In this document: positions 4,679 through 5,442 of the stretch, in pieces | How positions within the stretch are numbered: the first letter of the stretch is position 1 | Layout of the letters: every line of letters begins with the position of its first letter | Assembly (NCBI GenBank): GCA_949427775.1 | Contig: CASQEL010000159.1 | Location: 1-5,442, forward strand | Origin: an uncultured Desulfovibrionaceae bacterium | GTDB lineage: Bacteria > Desulfobacterota > Desulfovibrionia > Desulfovibrionales > Desulfovibrionaceae | Length of the DNA stretch: 5,442 nt | Reading direction: 5' to 3' | Notes under the pieces: model-generated | What the model saw: the letters and a program-made list of their open reading frames with translations, nothing else | Database searches by the model: none | What the model was told of the DNA's origin: nothing | Translations under genes and position numbers: made by a program

Positions 4679-5338
4679 ATGTTCACCGGCATCATCCAGG
4701 GAGAAGGGCAGATCGTGTCCCTTCAATCCACCGGCAAGGAAACACGTCTGACCATCCGTGCCCTGTACGCCCTCGACAATCTGGTGATCGGCGAATCCAT
4801 CGCCGTCAACGGAACCTGTCTCACGGTGGAAAGCCATGCCGAGCGCCTGTTCACGGCCTACGCCTCCGCCGAAACCATGTCCCGCACCAATCTGGGGTTG
4901 TTGCGGCCCGCGTCCCGCGTCAATCTGGAGCGCGCTCTGGCCGTGGGAGATCGACTGGGCGGACACCTTGTCAGCGGCCATGTGGATTGTCAGGCCGTGG
5001 TGCGGGACATCGCCCACGTCGGCCAATCCCGCCGCATCCGCCTGACGTTTCCCGAAGAATACGGACGGGAAGTCGTCTCCAAGGGGTCCGTGACGCTTGA
5101 CGGCATCAGCCTGACAGTGAATGATTGCGGCCCGGATTTTCTGGAGGTCAACGTCATTCCCGAAACATGGCGTTCCACCACTGTGGAGCAGTGGGCCTTC
5201 GGCGTGCGGGTCAATATGGAGACGGACATCATCGGCAAGTATGTGCGGCGCATGCTGGCCCCATGGCGGGGATCGGACACGGGGCGCGCCGACGACGCGC
5301 TGACCGAGGAGTTTCTGCAGCGGCACGGTTTTCTGTAA
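4679..5338 (+). CDS. ribE: Riboflavin synthase, alpha subunit type
   Basis: This enzyme makes riboflavin by dismutation of two molecules of 6,7-dimethyl-8-ribityllumazine, the last step of the pathway. The 219-residue product has the two tandem lumazine-binding barrels of the family. The first (about 1-96) has MFTGII (1-6) and GESIAVNGTCLTV (38-50). The second (about 97-190) has GGHLVSGHVD (94-103), the matching KGSVTLDGISLTVN (135-148) and NMETDIIGKYV (179-189). The two barrels repeat the same NGxxLTV/DGxxLTV pattern. The C-terminal helix and tail (about 190-219) would mediate trimer formation. The ATG at 4679 is fixed by the conserved MFTGII start; an upstream in-frame GTG at 4631 lies inside ribD. 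The binding site GAGG (4664-4667) is 11 bases away, rather long, so coupling to ribD translation is likely. It is called ribC in Escherichia coli and ribE in Bacillus-type naming. Confidence 0.96.
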   Translation: MFTGIIQGEGQIVSLQSTGKETRLTIRALYALDNLVIGESIAVNGTCLTVESHAERLFTAYASAETMSRTNLGLLRPASRVNLERALAVGDRLGGHLVSGHVDCQAVVRDIAHVGQSRRIRLTFPEEYGREVVSKGSVTLDGISLTVNDCGPDFLEVNVIPETWRSTTVEQWAFGVRVNMETDIIGKYVRRMLAPWRGSDTGRADDALTEEFLQRHGFL

Positions 5339-5371
5339 ATTTCTTTCCATATCAGACCAAGGACTGTGAAC

Positions 5372-5442
5372 ATGCCACTGTGCACCATCGACGAAGCCAT
5401 TGAAGAAATCCGCAACGGGCGCATCATTATCCTTGTGGATGA
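5372..5442 (+). CDS. ribB: 3,4-dihydroxy-2-butanone 4-phosphate synthase, partial (RibB/RibBA N-terminus)
   Basis: Only the first 23 codons are inside the window; the gene runs off the right edge. The visible N-terminus, with TIDEAIEEIRNGR (5-17) followed by IIILVDD-type residues, matches the start of DHBP synthase, which makes the four-carbon unit of riboflavin from ribulose 5-phosphate. The final acidic run leads into the DDE.REN catalytic loop of the family. AAGGA (5359-5363) lies eight bases before the ATG, and 33 bases separate it from ribE. Whether it is single-domain RibB or a RibBA fusion with a GTP cyclohydrolase II domain cannot be seen. The fusion is common in riboflavin operons of this layout. 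Confidence 0.88.
   Translation, partial: MPLCTIDEAIEEIRNGRIIILVD

Noticed and set aside
4205..5350. 381-codon open frame on the minus strand opposite ribD/ribE
   Set aside because: Shadow of two well-supported genes, with no recognisable domain and low-complexity stretches.
1..5442. CRISPR array, tRNA, rRNA or transposase gene
   Set aside because: No regularly spaced repeats, tRNA-like cloverleaf, rRNA segment or transposase motif was seen on either strand.

Overview
The window is GC-rich bacterial DNA, with every recognisable gene on the + strand. The gene set suits a Gram-negative deltaproteobacterial sulfate reducer of the Desulfovibrio type. That is an inference from base composition, from a dCMP deaminase gene leading directly into riboflavin genes, and from protein resemblance recalled from memory. 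No search was run.

Left part (1-2924): a short tellurium-resistance-type (Ter) cluster. An upstream stretch (1-247) carries a plausible promoter with a perfect dyad between its -35 and -10 boxes. Next come terB (248-697, helical acidic metal-binding protein), terD (756-1331, calcium-binding-type TerD protein) and, after a long gap, terA (1776-2924, a fusion of two TerD-like domains). No terC, terZ, terE or terF gene is visible. TerB and TerD are close relatives of the classical plasmid Ter proteins, so the cluster probably acts in the Ter stress, tellurite or phage-tolerance response, but its actual phenotype cannot be read from sequence.

The gap between terD and terA (1332-1775) is the least ordinary part. 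It holds a long imperfect inverted repeat just after terD, a small hairpin, and an AT-rich core. The core has two palindromes lying exactly over a near-consensus promoter that points leftwards, towards the end of terD. After it come a strong 14-bp stem-loop and a GC-rich stretch that can fold into a branched structure. No convincing protein is encoded there. A small antisense or regulatory RNA, a mobile intergenic repeat, or both, are the best readings.

Right part (2925-5442): a housekeeping operon. A dCMP deaminase (3013-3480) supplies dUMP for dTTP synthesis. It overlaps by four bases with ribD (3477-4670, deaminase and reductase). ribE follows (4679-5338, riboflavin synthase), then the first 23 codons of ribB/ribBA (from 5372, DHBP synthase). 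RibB, RibD and RibE catalyse steps of riboflavin synthesis; the lumazine synthase gene (ribH) is expected beyond the right edge. No FMN riboswitch was recognised in front of this operon.
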